Assembly (NCBI GenBank): GCA_049999765.1
Contig: JBNGIQ010008768.1
Span: 57,125 to 121,124 of the forward strand
DNA from: Phaeoceros laevis
Lineage: Eukaryota > Anthocerotophyta > Anthocerotopsida > Notothyladales
Direction of reading: 5' to 3'
Length of the DNA: 64,000 bases
Shown: positions 24,522 through 39,500 of the stretch, piece after piece
Position numbering within the stretch: the stretch's first letter is position 1
Layout of the letters: each line of letters starts with the position of its first letter
Notes under the pieces: model-generated
Database searches by the model: none
What the model saw: only the letters and a program-made list of their open reading frames with translations
Told to the model about the DNA's origin: nothing
Program-made: the position numbers and the translations under genes

Positions 24522-27500
24522 ATGGATCCCGGTCCAAGCGCAATAGACATATGTGTGCCCGGCTCTTCCGTGCGGAGCTTGAAGAGCCGGCTCTACTTGA
24601 CACAGCAGCAGGTCGTCAGTACCAAGAGGATCAAACTCTCCTCCCCACCGGAGGAGCATTCCAGGAGCCCCCCCAGGCGTACATCACGTTCCAGGTTGTG
24701 TGTCAGGTGCTGGATGCATGTCAACTCTTGCTATTGGTAGGATGCCTGGTTTTACTGACGGAGGTTGGTGGTGTCAACAGCGTTCGGAAGTCTTCTCTGA
24801 GCTTCAGGAGGGTCAGTGGAGGAGGAGGGGGAGGAGGGGCAGGTCTCCCGAGCAGATCGCCGGCCGGCCAGCGGCTTCGGAGTCATAGTTTTGTGCTCGA
24901 CACTCCGGGAGTGTCGAGACAGAATAATGCAATCTTTGAAAAGGCTCAGGGCCAGAGAAGAAAATCTCCGCCATCCATCGGGGTCACTGTGCCTACTACT
25001 CCGGGAAGCTCTCCGCCGAGAAGACCTGGTGCCGTTGCTGCCCCCCCTGCAGCCCGACCTGCGTCTGGGGAGGCACCTGCTGGTAGTGGTGGTGGTGCTG
25101 GCGGAGAGGCCGGAAAAGCAGCCGGCTCAGGTTTGCCCCTTCTTGGGGAGAAGAGGCCTGGGAGTCCGCTTAGGGTTAGAGTTTCACACGCTAGGACTTG
25201 TTCTCCTAGCAAGGAGCACGTGGTGAAAGGAAGTCACCCCCTTATGACTTGGAGGACTCGCAAATTCGAGAAGCTTGGCGTGGATGACAGGGGAAGACAC
25301 TACACCTGGATGGACTTCATGTGTATCCTGCAAGCAGTCTAGGCCAGGATGCAGGCCACAGTGTTGTTTGCCAGCGTGTTTGCTTGATGCCATGACTTCT
25401 TCACGAGGGTGCTCTGTTAACCCGGTGTTATCAGATCACCTTAGACAGAACCCTGACAATAGGGACTTCATCTACTTGCAGCCTGCAAAAACGAAATCTC
25501 CGGAGTTCGATCCGTATGACCTTGACATTGTTCTCCATAGTGAGCTGGACAGTCCGTTCTTTTACACAATGAGCTCTACTGGTTGCACCTTGTTCCGGGA
25601 CACGGACGCAGGTCAGGAACAATCCTCCAACGTTCCAGTCCCTGTCATTGTGCTCGACCAAGTTGTTCTGATATAGACATGGGCATGCAGAGTTTGTGTC
25701 GTTGGACCAGTGGGAGAGTGACTACCACTTTTACCAGTGCATCATAAAGCTTAAAGTTTTCCATCAGGTACTGATCATCAGTCTTTCACGTGTATCCTGT
25801 TGTCTCTATCTTTCTCAGACATTGTCTTGGAGTTTGAAGCTGGAAGCCAACGGATTGGGTCAAGGTTCAGCTGCTTGTCCAATCTGACATCTGGACTGTC
25901 ACACTTTGGCCTTGCAGTACAAGAAGTGGAAGTCTTTTGCTGTCTGGAAACATTTTGTTCGGAGAAAGAAAAGGATTTTGGCAAGCAAGGCGCTGCAAAA
26001 GTTACTTTTTACACTTAACCCGGTGTTTCAGAGGGTCCTGCTGCAAATCCGCGGGGTACTTTCCTCTCCTGCTGCTTGGTTGAAGGGTCGTGTTGTCTTT
26101 GTTGTCAGGTTGGTAAAACCATCTGTCCTCAGATACTGCTACAAATGTCGGTAAACAGACTCTTAACCTTTTGTTTAGATGTGTGAAAATTTGTTAGTGC
26201 TGCGGTTTCTCAAGCTTGAGTCCGGGGTGATTTACACACTGGAGAAGTTTCTGGAGACCCAAGATGCTAAGAGAGAGGAGNNNNNNNNNNNNNNNNNNNN
26301 NNNNNNNNNNNNNNNNNNNNNNNNNNNNNNNNNNNNNNNNNNNNNNNNNNNNNNNNNNNNNNNNNNNNNNNNNNNNNNNNGTTCTGGCCATGAGGGAAGC
26401 ATGTATAAAGGACCTTTTCATCTTAGAGCAGGAGATCATGGGCCAAAACCAGAAGGACGCCATGGTAAGTGGCTCACCAAAGGTAGAGCTTATTGGCCAG
26501 TCAAGTCACAAAAATAACAACATGAAAATGGCAAGTGTTGCTGCTAAATGGAAGAGGGACAAAGAAAAGGCTTTGGAAGCGAAAGAGAATCAGGAAACGT
26601 TTGCTTATCTTATCGCGGCTGCAAAAAGATCAGAACAGACCAGGCTTATTAACTTTGTTAGAGTTGCAGACTATCTGATTGCTGATACTCTTCGCCAGAT
26701 CCTTACTAGTTCCTTGACTGACCTGCTGCGCAAAGTGGCGCACAGTTCTGTCAGAAAGTCCATCCCAGCTGTTGAAAAACCACTAGTAGGAAAGAGAGTA
26801 TCCGTACCAAGTAAAGAAATAAAGAAGAAGGAGGCGGTGAAGAAGGACTCCATCAAAAAGGACTTCACCAAGAGAAGCACAAGTAGGATACGCCCAAGCT
26901 TGATGCCAAAATCACCTGAGAAGACAAAAGCGTCCGTCTTGGAACAGTTTTTTGAGTTGTCGCTTATTATGGAGTATGATCAGCTTGTGATTGCTCCTTC
27001 GTACCTGGAGATTGAGAAGAAGGTGAAGATCTGATTGTGCATTGATCCTCTGTTCACAGCTGGTGTGCTGGTTCTACATTCTTGTTGCATGTGGCTCCTC
27101 ATAGGGTTATAAAACTTTCCCTGCAGTTGGAGTTACTTTTGAAAGGCATGATTGATTTGTTAAGGTCACTTCAAAGGCTGTTGTTTCATCCACAACTGGA
27201 TGGAGTGGTGGATAAGGGTGATGCTGATGTCGAAAATCTTGCTCCTTACACGGACTTGATTGGCGAAACTCAGCTGGGGGCACTGAATGCTTCTGTCAAA
27301 GGATCCCTTGCCCTTGCCTTCAAGGTGAGTCCGACCTCTTAGTAGCGTATGCGGCTGCTACTGCGGCTGCTACTGCGGCATTATGGGCTTTTACATTTTT
27401 CTTCCACGCATGCAGCCACTGGCACTCTAAGCTAATTTCAGGTTCTTTTTCTATTCTAGGATGCAGAAGTTGTAAAAGCTATTTTTTTGCCTTACTTAGA

Positions 27501-30500
27501 GCAATGCATTTCTAACAGAAGCATGACGTTTGAATCGCTGGAGCAAGAGGTAAGGTTTCCCTGGACAGAGGATGTGTTATGCTTCTGACATGAGTGGGTT
27601 GCTGTCAATTGCACGATATGGGCATTTCAATCACCTTTTTTTAACGAATTCTTGTAGGTCAAGGCAGCAACAAGAACGCTCGACAACTTCAGAGAAGACA
27701 TGGATCGACTTTTGAAACAAATTCAGGACATAAACGCTTTGCCGTCCACCTTTGATGTGGTAAGAACGTCTGGATATGAAGCGGATTACTTGTAACTTAT
27801 AATGAACCGAAGTTCGTTTTGTCCCTAAATTCTGCACCCACAACATAGGGCATCTTGCATCTGAGTGCTGTGCTGTTGAAGGCAACTCTTCTACCATTTC
27901 CTCAAAAGTGCCTTTCTGGAATCCACACTTTACTTCCACAGCTTGCTGCTCAGCGTTATCAGGTCTGATATTGTGTAAACCTGCAGATCTGGCTCGGCTC
28001 TACCATGTACCTCCGATATTGTGGTTGTCTCATGGTAGAAGTGGCATATGTTTCCTCTGCATAAGAGGAGTTAAACTTGCCTGTTGTTTCCAGTTATTTA
28101 TAGATGAAGTTCACGAGGCTGAGAAAAGACTGACTGTCAAGCCATTGAAAGTGGAAGAGTTTGTTGCGATTGCTGACTTTCTTCAGGTACATCAGACCAT
28201 TCTCCCTTCACTTTTTAGTGCACGAAAACCATGAACCCCGCAGTTCCTGTATTTCTGTGTTAACTTGGAATGGAGTTTAAGCCCATTGTAATGGTGCCTA
28301 CCACCTTGATCACAGACCATGCATGAAAAGAAAGACGAGCACACAGAGCAGTACAACGACATTGTGGAGATATACATGGTCATGAATGAGTATAAAATTA
28401 GTGTTCCAGACTATCAGTATGCATCTTACATGATGATGAATGCCGATTTCAACTCCATGAAAGCAGCTATGGAAGCAGCAGAATTGGGAAAAGCAGACCA
28501 CATTAAACATTTTAGTGCAGATCTTGCTAACGAAGTAGTTACGCTCAGGAATCAGGTTGCTGAAATTCGGCAGGCTGCACAACACAAGATGATACTTGAT
28601 GATAGTAATTTCTCTGCAACTTCTGTCCTGTTTCTCTTGTGCCTTTGGCCACTAGATTTCACGAGAGATCCTGTTACAGGTTGATTTGAAGTTTTCTGGC
28701 CTAAAAGTTTGTGGATAGCCCTCTGACACTGTTGTAACATGAGGCCAACTCCTGGAACATGCAGCAATTGCTGACAAGGAAACTGTCCTGGCGTATGTCA
28801 AGAAGCTGTCTCAAGATATTGCTGCCCAAAAAGCAGCAGCAAATCGAATTCATCAGTACCAGCTACTATTTCAGGTAAGTGCATCCAACCTTAAGTATCC
28901 TCGAGCGAAACATGTGATTCCTCTTTCTAGCATGTTAATATCTGCCTTGTTATTTGATCACAGGTCGAGGAGTCCAGATTGGATGACTTGGCTCAGGCAG
29001 CAGATGAGGTTGACATGAAATATTCTTTATGGTTTGGGTTAGAAGATCTGGCTGAAAAGTCCGCTACCTGGTCAAATATGCTATTTGAGAAACTTGAGAT
29101 CGAGGAAGTGGAGGAAATCATAACCAAGTAACATGCTGCCTTTAAGATCATGACTGAATGCCGCAAGTACCTAAAATGTGGAATGCTGCTCGTGGACAAA
29201 AAGTCACGGTCAGGATAGCCGCGGCTCTATGACTTATGATGACGTTGAATTGGAACGTAGGTATGCGAAACTAGCAGTTAAGCTAGATAGAGGCATTCTT
29301 CCAAATCCCGTGGTGCAACGTCTTAGGAGAATGGTTGATGACTTCCGAATGACTTTACCTGCCATCCAGAGCCTGCGGAACAGGGCTTTAAAAGAAAGAC
29401 ACTGGAAGAAAATTGAAACTGAAATTGGGCGTAAGGTACCAATTTTTTTTTCAAGACAGCTGTGCAATACTTGCAGAATGCTCTTTGAACAAATTCTCCA
29501 ACGTGTTGGATCTTTCTTGCTATGAGCAGTTTGACAAGACCCAGCCTTTGACTCTCGGAAAGCTGCTAGAGTACAAGGTCATGGATTTCAAGACCGGTAT
29601 CAGCAATATATCAAATGAGGCAACTCAAGAAGAAGCGCTGGAGGAACTTCTTAGCAAAGTGCAAGTCAAGGTAGGATGGCGCTTGGTCATCTTAGGAGGC
29701 AGTCCGTGTCCTTCAGGTAGGAATTGTCTGACCTGTGCACCGTGTCTTGTTGTGTAGTGGCAATCTATTGAGTTTATTGTGAAGCAGTACAAAGACTTCA
29801 AGGACACATATATATTAGGCTCTGTTGATGATGTCATTATTGCTCTAGAAGATTCTATGGTGGCAATGAACACAGTGACATCATCAAGGTATTGCAAGTG
29901 TAATTGTACATAAACAGTTTGCTTGAAGCATGCTCCAGAGCATAACGAGTTTTAAGCCATATGGAGTTCGATCCAGGTATGTGGCTGGCATACGGAATGA
30001 GGTGGAAAAAATGGAAAACCAACTCAAGCTTTTTGGAAAAGTTTTGGACCAGTGGCTGGAATGCCAAAAGCAGTGGATGTACTTGGAAAGCATTTTTAGT
30101 GCCCCCGACATCCAACGACAACTTCCAAATGAAAGCAAAGCCTTCAACGCCGTAGATAAGCAGTTCAAAGACATCATGAAACGCACCCATGACAGGTATC
30201 AATTCAAACCTCCCGACTTTTGTTTGCTATTGTGGAGAGCGGTGGTGGAGGGTGGGAGTTGTTTCAAGTAGGTAACCAGCAGTTATGTTCGGATAAGCGA
30301 ACGACCAAGTCCTCACTTTAGTGCCACTATCAGGGCAAATGCACTGCAAGCAGGGACAACGCCTGGCTGGTTAGAAGCATTTACAAGATGTAATGAAACC
30401 CTGGAGCAAATTCAGAAAAACCTGGAAGATTATCTGGAGACAAAGAGAATGGCTTTCCCACGATTCTACTTTTTATCAAATGATGAACTTTTGGAAATTT

Positions 30501-33500
30501 TGGCTCAGACAAGAAATGTTCAAGCAGTTCAGCCTCACATGCAAAAGTGCTTTGGTACTTTTCGGGCCAAGTAGTTCTATAGTCTCGTGTGTTCAATATG
30601 AGCTATGCTTTCTGGGGATGAGGATATCTAGAGCATAGAATCTGAGACATATTGCATGATAAGATGGTCTGGTCATTCCTAGTGGTTTGCGTTCTGAAGA
30701 TGGAATCAGGAGACTGGACTTTGGAGAGGACCCTAAGAGTATAGATATCTATGCCATGCTTTCGAGTGAAGGCGAGAGAATTTCACTGGGCAAGAATCTG
30801 AAGGCTCGAGGCAACGTGGAGAACTGGCTAACATCTGTTGAACAGAGCATGACCGCTAGTATGAGAAGGTATTCTAGGTCTTGAGATTAGTTCCTGATGA
30901 AGCGCTGTGCATACGTACAATGAGAAAGTAGTGAAGATTGGTCTCTGCGTATAAAATCTCTAGCAGTTCTATGGCAGGTTGACAAAGGCAGCACACATGG
31001 ATTATGCTAAACGGGACAGAAGAGAGTGGGTGCTGAAGCATGCTGCACAGATTGTTGTTCTAGTTAGTCAAGTGTACTGGTCGGATTCTGTTGAGAGTGC
31101 TCTTGCAGGAGCCAATGTCGAGGCAGCTCTCATGGCATTCAGGGATCTATGTATCAAACAACTGGCAGATTTGTCTGTTCTGGTGCGAGGTGAGCTCCTT
31201 GCACTGGAGCGAAAAATTTTGACTGCGCTTATCACAATTGATGTACATGCAAGAGATATTGTTGACAACATGGTGAGGTATGACATTTTGTCTGAGAATT
31301 CAGAATAATGTGTGTGATGGTACCAGTGATGTCTCCTCTTTTCATGTTGATATTTACTTAGCGAAGCTTGTTTCTTGGTGCAGGGAGAAAATTTTCAAAG
31401 CAACAGAATTTGGCTGGCAAATGCAGTTGCGTTACTACTGGGACGACGAAGTAGAAGATTGTGTTGTTTGCCAGACCAATGCTCGTTTCTTGTATGCCTA
31501 TGAGTATCTAGGAGCACAGCCTCGCCTTGTGATCACGCCCTTGACTGACCGTTGTTATATGACCTTAACGGGAGCGTTACATTTGAAGCTGGGAGGAGCT
31601 CCAGCAGGACCAGCAGGAACTGGAAAGACAGAGACCACAAAAGATTTAGGGAAAGCCTTGGGTATCCAATGTGTGGTCTTCAACTGTGGTGAAAATCTTG
31701 ACTACAAGGTAAGAATCTGCCAATCGCAAAGAGAGGCAATTAACTCTCCATGTCGATCCGTTGCAGTTCTTGAAATATCCTTACAATATGGTTTATTTTA
31801 CTTTTCAGTTCATGGGGAAGTTCTTTGCGGGTCTTGCACAGTGTGGGGCTTGGGCATGTTTTGACGAGTTCAATCGAATCGACATTGAAGTCCTTTCAGT
31901 GGTTGCTCAACAATTGTTAACAATCCAAAACGCTCTGAAAAGTCGAGTGAGTAAATTTATGTTTGAGGGGAGGGAGATAAAGCTCCTTCCACGTTGTGGA
32001 GTGTTTATCACAATGAATCCTGGTTATGCTGGCCGAACTGAACTGCCAGATAATCTCAAGGTCCTTTTCAGGCCTGTGTCCATGATGATTCCAGATTATG
32101 CGCTGGTGGCTGAGGTAATGCTCTTTTCTGAGGGATTTGCTAATGCAAAGATACTATCAAGGAAGATGGTGAAGCTTTACAAACTCTCCAGTGAGCAACT
32201 TAGTCAACAGGATCACTACGACTTTGGTATGCGAGCTGTGAAGTCAGTGCTTGTGATGGCAGGCGCACTGAAGCGAGCAAATCCAGATTTGAACGAAGAT
32301 GTTGTATTGATTCGTGCGTTTAAGGACAGCAATCTACCAAAATTTTTGGCGCAAGATGTTGCTCTATTTCTTGCAATTATAGCTGACCTGTTTCCGGGGG
32401 TTGACATTCCTCCTCAAGATTTTGGGGAGTTGTCTGTATCAATACAGGAATGCCTTTTAGCTGCGGGCTTACAACCAGTTTCAGCGTACATCATCAAGGT
32501 TATTCAGCTGTTTGAGACTATGAATGTTAGGTTTGGAGTTATGCTGGTGGGACCAACGGGAGGGGGTAAAACAACATGCTACCGTATGCTTCAGACAGCG
32601 ATGACAAAGCTTCGGCAAGCTGGTCACAAAAATCAACAATTTCAACTGGTACACCCACATGTTTTGAACCCAAAGTGCATTAAAATGGGGGAGCTATATG
32701 GTGAGTATAACTTGCTGACAAATGAGTGGACTGATGGCCTTGGGAGTACCATTATTCGTCAATGTGTTGCTGACACAACACAAGACAAGAAATGGGTTGT
32801 ATTTGATGGGCCAGTTGATGCGATATGGATCGAGAATTTGAATACTGTTCTTGACGACAACTGCATACTTTGTTTGCCCAACGGGGAGCGAATTAAACTT
32901 AATCCTATAACGATGAGGATGCTATTTGAGGTGGCGGACTTGGCAGTCGCATCACCAGCCACTGTTAGCCGTTGTGGAATGGTGTATGTTCCGCCAGAAG
33001 AGCTGGGTTGGCGACCCTATGTGCAGTCGTGGTTACAAAGGATGACAGTTGAACACTCTTTGACATCTGTTGTAGAATCTCACATTTACACCCTTTTTGA
33101 CACGTACGTTGACCTGGGGCTGAAATTTTTGAGAACCAGCTGCAAAGAGAATATCCCCTCAGTTAATATTAATGTGGTGACAAGCCTGTGCCAGTACATG
33201 CAGGCTTTATTTCAGCCACACAGAGGTCTCGTTTGGCAGGCCAAAGGGCAGGAGACTGAGATAGAAATTATGGGTCCAGTGGTGAACAGGGTCTTTGCCT
33301 TTGCTTACATATGGTCAATAGGGGGCAACATTGAACATTCTTCCATTGACAAGTTTGATGCTTTCTTCCGTAGCGAACTTGAAACTGTTGCAGCTTTTCC
33401 AGGTGGTGATACGGTGTTCGAATTTTTTGTAAACTTCAAAGACCAGCTTCTGTCACCCTGGGAAGAAGTTATTCCTTCTTTCACATATAAAGTGGGAGCT

Positions 33501-36500
33501 CCCTTTTTCTCCCTTATTGTTCCCACCTTGGATACCACAAGGATGAGTTTCTTAATGGAAATCAACCTTGAGGTGGCACGACCAGTTCTATTTCAAGGTA
33601 TTTCAGGAGTGGGGAAAAGTGCAATTGTTATGGACACTATGACTAGGCTAAAAGAAAAATATGTGCCAATTGTACTGAATTTTAGTGCTCAGACGACAAG
33701 TTTGGCTACACAGGTTACTCTCATATCTTAAGCCAATCAAGCCTACTTTGTAGGATGAATGCCTAGCTAGCAGGGTCACAGTCCAAACTAGGCAGCGCCT
33801 TCATGCTGCTATACCACTTTCAGGATGCCATTGAAAGCAAGCTGGAGAAGAAGCGTAAGACGCGGTATGGGGCCCCCATTGGCAAAAAAATAATTTGTTT
33901 TGTCGATGATGTCAACATGCCACAAAGAGAGAAATACTTTGCCCAGCCACCTATAGAGCTGCTGCGCCAGTTTCAAGATTTCAAGGGATTTTATGATAGA
34001 CAGCTTCTCATATGGAAAGACATTGAAGACATGACAATCGTATCTGCTTGTGCACCCCCAGGTGGTGGCCGAAATGAAGTATGTACATGAAACTGTGAAC
34101 GACAAAGTTGTCGTCTTCTGTAGATGCATCAAGACTTAGTAGATCTTTACTTCTTGATATACTAACTGGCATTGGCTAAGATCCTTATTGTTCGGTGCTT
34201 TTGATGTCAGGTTACAGCACGATTTTTTCGGCACTTTAGCATGATCTGTGTGCAGCCACCGTCAGAAATGGCACTTCGTACCATATTTGGTGCTATTTTG
34301 GGTGGATTCCTTCAAATGTTTGCCCAAGAATGTAAATCTTTTTTGAAACCCATAGTAGACAGCAGTATCGAGATATACTTGAGAATAAGTCAAGAACTGC
34401 TTCCAACTCCAACCAAATCTCACTATACTTTCAACCTCCGGGATGTATCAAAGGTTTTCCAGGTTTGTTGCATCCAAGATTGTAGACCTATTATAGATAA
34501 TGTCGAACATTACTGGCCTTGAAATACTGGCAACCACTGTTGCAGGGTATTCTGATGGTAAAGCCCATGGACTGCAACACCAAAAAGATTTTGCGCAGCC
34601 TCTGGATCCATGAGTGCTTGCGCGTTTTTCATGACCGCCTTGTGGATACTGAGGATAGGCATTACTTCATGGGCATGTTACACGAGTTACTGAAAAGAAG
34701 CTTCGACGAGATATCATCGTTCAAGGAAGTTTTTGAGGATACTGTGACCATGTTTGCCGATTACCTTCGACCTGGATATGCTGCAGAAGACCGTCGGTAT
34801 GAACAGGTTCGTCTTGAACCAGTGTAGTTCAGGTACAACGTGTATCATGTGACTAGCTTCATTTTGCATATCAAGATGATAAGATATGCAGCTTTTAGAG
34901 CGATAATATGTACCTCTGTTTTTTGGAGTGTCTAAGAGGTGGATTTTGATTAATGCTGCAAGATATTTGTCTTAGGTACAAGATGCTTCAAAACTTCCCC
35001 AGCTCTTTAGGGACTACTTGGAGGACTACAACATGAGTACCACACAAGGGATGAAATTGGTGTTTTTCAAGGATGCCATTGAGCATGTATCCCGCCTCAC
35101 AAGAATTTTGCGTCAACCTCGGGGTAATGCAATGCTCGTTGGAGTTGGTGGGTCAGGCAAACAAAGCCTCACCAGGTTTGCCTGCTTCTTGTCCGAATAC
35201 AAGTGCTTCCAGATCGAGCTCACCAAGGGATATAGCAATAACGAGTTCAGGGAGGATTTGAAGAAAGTATATCAGGTTGCAGGTACTTCAGTGTGTCTCT
35301 GACTTGGTTGCCACAAATTAGCTGTCTTCAGTGGCCTGGTCTTTCCTTAACGCTTCGACCACCTTGGCTGCTGCAACGAGAAAGCAGAAGCATTAACAGA
35401 AAGAACTGTACTGTGCGATGTCCAGGGGTTGACGGGAAGCCAATAACATTTCTGCTTGCGGATACTCAAATCGTGAACGAGGGGTTTGTGGAGGATATCA
35501 ACAACCTACTCAATTCTGGAGAGATTCCAGGATTATTCCCTCCAGATGAAAAAGAACGAGCAGGTCAAGCTGTACGAGACTATGCAAGGAGTCTGGGATA
35601 TCTAGAAACAAAAGATGTCTTGTACACGACTTTTATCAATAGGGCCAGAGAGAATTTGCATGTTGTGCTTTGCATGAGCCCGGTTGGCGAATCATTCAGG
35701 TCCAGGTGTCGACAATTTCCTTCTCTAATATCCTGCTGTACCATAGATTGGTTCAATGAATGGCCAGAGGAGGCCCTCCTGTCTGTTAGCAACCATTTCC
35801 TTGCTCCTGTGGATCTTGGGTCTGAACAGGTGACGTCACGCACTATTTCTTTATTTTGGTTGTTGGTTTGAATTTTGTTGGATCAATTCCTAACCCAAGA
35901 CTTTTGCTGCAGGTCAAAAAGAGACTTGCAAAGATGTGTGTAGGTATTCACACATCGGTTGGCATAGCTGCCGACAAATTTTTCATGGAGCTTCGGCGGA
36001 AGTACTATATCACACCCAAGTCTTACCTTGACTGTGTCAATCTGTATATTCAGTTGCTAGGAGAGAAGCGGAAAGAAATGGACACGTCTCAAGATCGATT
36101 CCTTAATGGGTTGCTCAAACTTAAGGAGACAAACGTGCTCATTGCCAGCATGAAGGTATAATTCAGTAAAAGAGCTGCAACAATTGCTGTCAGAAACAGA
36201 ACATGTCGAGCTGATTTGCTTGTTCTTGTATTTAGATTGAGCTTGGTAAGCTGCAACCTGTGCTAAAAGAGAAAGGGGAAATAACGGATAAGCTAGTCGC
36301 TCAAGTTGCAAGTGACCAGGACGCAGCACAGAAGGTGCAGTTTTCATAAGAGCTCTTGAGTTTTCTTTGCTTTTTGTGCAACTTGATGTGTAGAGCAAGC
36401 ATCCAAAATTTGGAAATGATTATCGTTATTGTTTTGCAGGTGAAAGACTTTGTAGAAGTAGAAGAGGCAAAAATCAAAGTGCAAGCAGCGAACACTCAGC

Positions 36501-39500
36501 TGATTAAGGATGATGCGCTGAAAGACCTTGAGCTAGCAATGCCTGCCTTAAATGCAGCTGTCGAAGCACTTAATGCTCTTAGCAAGAGTGATATCACAGA
36601 AGTCAAGTCTTTCAAAACACCACCTGGACTAGTTCTCCTCACTATGGAGGCTGTTTGTGTCCTTTTAGGAGAAAAACCTGAGTGGGACGCAGCCAAAAAG
36701 GTTAGCATACTAACAGCATGTTCTGGAAGTCTTCTCACCTTTTAGCTGAACATGGCTTTATTCTGTGGCAAAATTCAACAATCAGATGATGTCATGTTTC
36801 AGATCATGGGAGATGTGTCCTTTATCAAGCGGCTTGTGGATTATGATAAAGACAGTATCACACCGCTTATCCAAAAGAAGCTGCAAAAGTATATTATGGA
36901 TCCCAATTTCCTACCCGAACTTGTTCAGAAGCAAAGTGCTGCTGCTACAAGCCTCTGCATGTGGGTTCGAGCCATGGATGTATATGCAAATGTGAATAAA
37001 ATTGTCGCACCGAAGAAAGAGGTCAGTCTACTCGCCCTTCTTGGGGACCTAAAGAACTTGCCGCGTTAATGTCACTATGGATCTGCAGTTGGATTGTTTT
37101 AAGTCTAGAGCATGGCTTCTTACTGTGTCCTGATCAGTATGCAATTATTAATGGCTGTACGTAGTTTTGGTGACTTAATGTAGATGTATATGTGCACCAG
37201 ATACTGAGAAAAGCTGAAGCAGCCCTGAAAGAAGCTATGGACAGCCTTGCGGCCAAGCAAGAGCAACTCCGAGAAGTAGAAGAAAAAGTAGACAATCTGA
37301 AAAAGAACTTGGAAGTAGTACAAGCTGATCAAGCCAGCCTTCAGCAGCAAGCTCAACTCACAGAAAACCGCCTTATTCGTGCTGGGAAATTAACATCTGC
37401 CCTCGGAGATGAAGCTGTCGGTGCCATGGGACCTTGTTTTTTGCCTGCTGTGGATCCTGTTGAGGCTTACAAGAGTTAACTCTATTTTTTACGGGTGAAA
37501 CAGGTGAGGTGGAAAGACGTAGCAAAGGAGATAGGGGAACGGAAACTTCTGCTTGTAGGAGATGTCTTCCTATGTGCTGCATGCATATCCTATTACGGTG
37601 CCTTCTCTGGTCCATATCGGAAGGTCCTTTTAGATGGGTGGATCGCAGAGTGCAAGGTTAGATGCCGAGCTTTCCTGCTGTGTTCACAAAGTATTGCTTG
37701 GTGTGTCCTGCTCTTACCAACAGTTACAAGGCTGTCTTTGAACATTATCAAATTCATTGAAACAACTGACAGAGCCGTGGGAATGTGCATGTTAGGCTCA
37801 AGAAATTCCTGTGTCTGACAACTGTACACTAAGGGGAATACTGGCTTCACCAGTTGAGGTAAGGGAATGGAGCATATGGGGCCTCCCAGTTGATGATGTA
37901 TCTGTGGACAATGGGATATTGGTAACACGAGGACGGAGATGGCCTTTGATGATAGATCCACAAGGACAGGCAAATGGTTGGGTTAAGGCCATGGAATCGA
38001 AGAATGGTCTACGTGTTGTGAGGCTGACAGACTCCAATCTTCTCCGAACATTGGAAAGTAGTATTCGCATTGGAAACCCTGTGTTGTTGGAAGAACTTGG
38101 AGATACTTTAGATCCTGCTTTGGAACCCATTCTTCAGAAACAGGTACGAACATGCTGGACTCCTTTTTACAAAATTTGCGGTCAACGAGCGGAGATCTCA
38201 ATCTGCTATTTGCGCTCTTGCTCCACAGATTTTTGAAAAAAAGGGCCGGTGGCTCATACGTATCGGTGACACTGATGTTGACTACGATATGAATTTCAAG
38301 CTGTACATGACGACCAAGATGTCTAATCCACATTATCTACCAGAGGTTTGCATCAAGGTGACTCTGGTAAATTTCACAGTTACTGCGAAAGGTCTGGAGG
38401 ATCAGCTTCTGGGAGATGTTGTGAGAAAGGAAAGATCAGACCTTGAGGAGCAAAATGACAGGCTTGTTGTCAGCATTAGTAGTGACAAGAAGCAGCTCAA
38501 GGATCTGGAGGATAAAATCTTGAAGCTTCTGAAGGAAAGTGAAGGCAACATCTTGGATGATGAAGTGCTCATCAACACATTGAACAACTCTAAGGCAACT
38601 TCAACTATCATTTCAGCACGAGTGAAGCAGGCAGAGATTACTGAGAAAGAGATTACAGCTGCCCGAGAGCTATACAGGGTGGTCTCAGTACGGGGATCCA
38701 TTTTGTATTTCGTAATCTCAGACCTTGCTCTTGTGGATCCCATGTATCAGTACTCTCTCACTTTCTTCAGCCAGCTGTTTAACCACTGTATCGATGTAAG
38801 TGAGAAGTCAGATGATTTAGCCACCAGGCTAAACATAATGATCACGTACATTACAGAGTTCCTGTATTCAAGCGTCACGAGAGGTCTATTTGAAGAGCAC
38901 AAAGTTACCTTTGCTTTCCTGATATGCACAGCCATAATGAGGGCCGCCAGTGAAATTCGGCAGACCGAGTGGGGTTTCTTTCTCGTGGGTACAGCTGGGA
39001 TGCCTCCTCCGGAGAACAGGCCACTAAATCCTGCACCAGACTGGATCACAACTCACGTATGGAACCATATATGCGCTCTGGAGGATCTCACACCCGAAAC
39101 ATTTACGGGATTAGCTGCAGATTTTGCCCAGCATCCTAGCGCTTGGAAGGAATTTTTCAAGTCTCCAGAGCCTCACAACATTCCCCTTCCAACAAAGTGG
39201 CAGGACTTGGTGGATCCGTTCCAACGGTTAGTTATGATCAGAGTCATGAGGGAGGAGAAGCTTATTTTTGGATGTGAGCACTTTATTAAGACGAAACTGG
39301 GATCTCACTTCATTGGACGTACACCTCTCCAACTGGAGGAGGTTTTCAAGGACACAACAAGTACCACTCCTATTATCTTCATTCTTACAACAGGGGCTGA
39401 CCCAACGGGGATGCTCCAGAGATTCGGAGAGAAAGTCGACAAGAAGCCCGGGGAGAAGCTTCATATGATTTCATTGGGTCAAGGTCAAGGGCCAATTGCT

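Noticed and set aside
29129-29131. Apparent in-frame stop (TAA) in the dynein tail
   Set aside because: It overlaps a consensus donor GTAACA just after ATAACCAA; splicing to about 29219 removes it and resumes in frame, so it is an intron and not a break.
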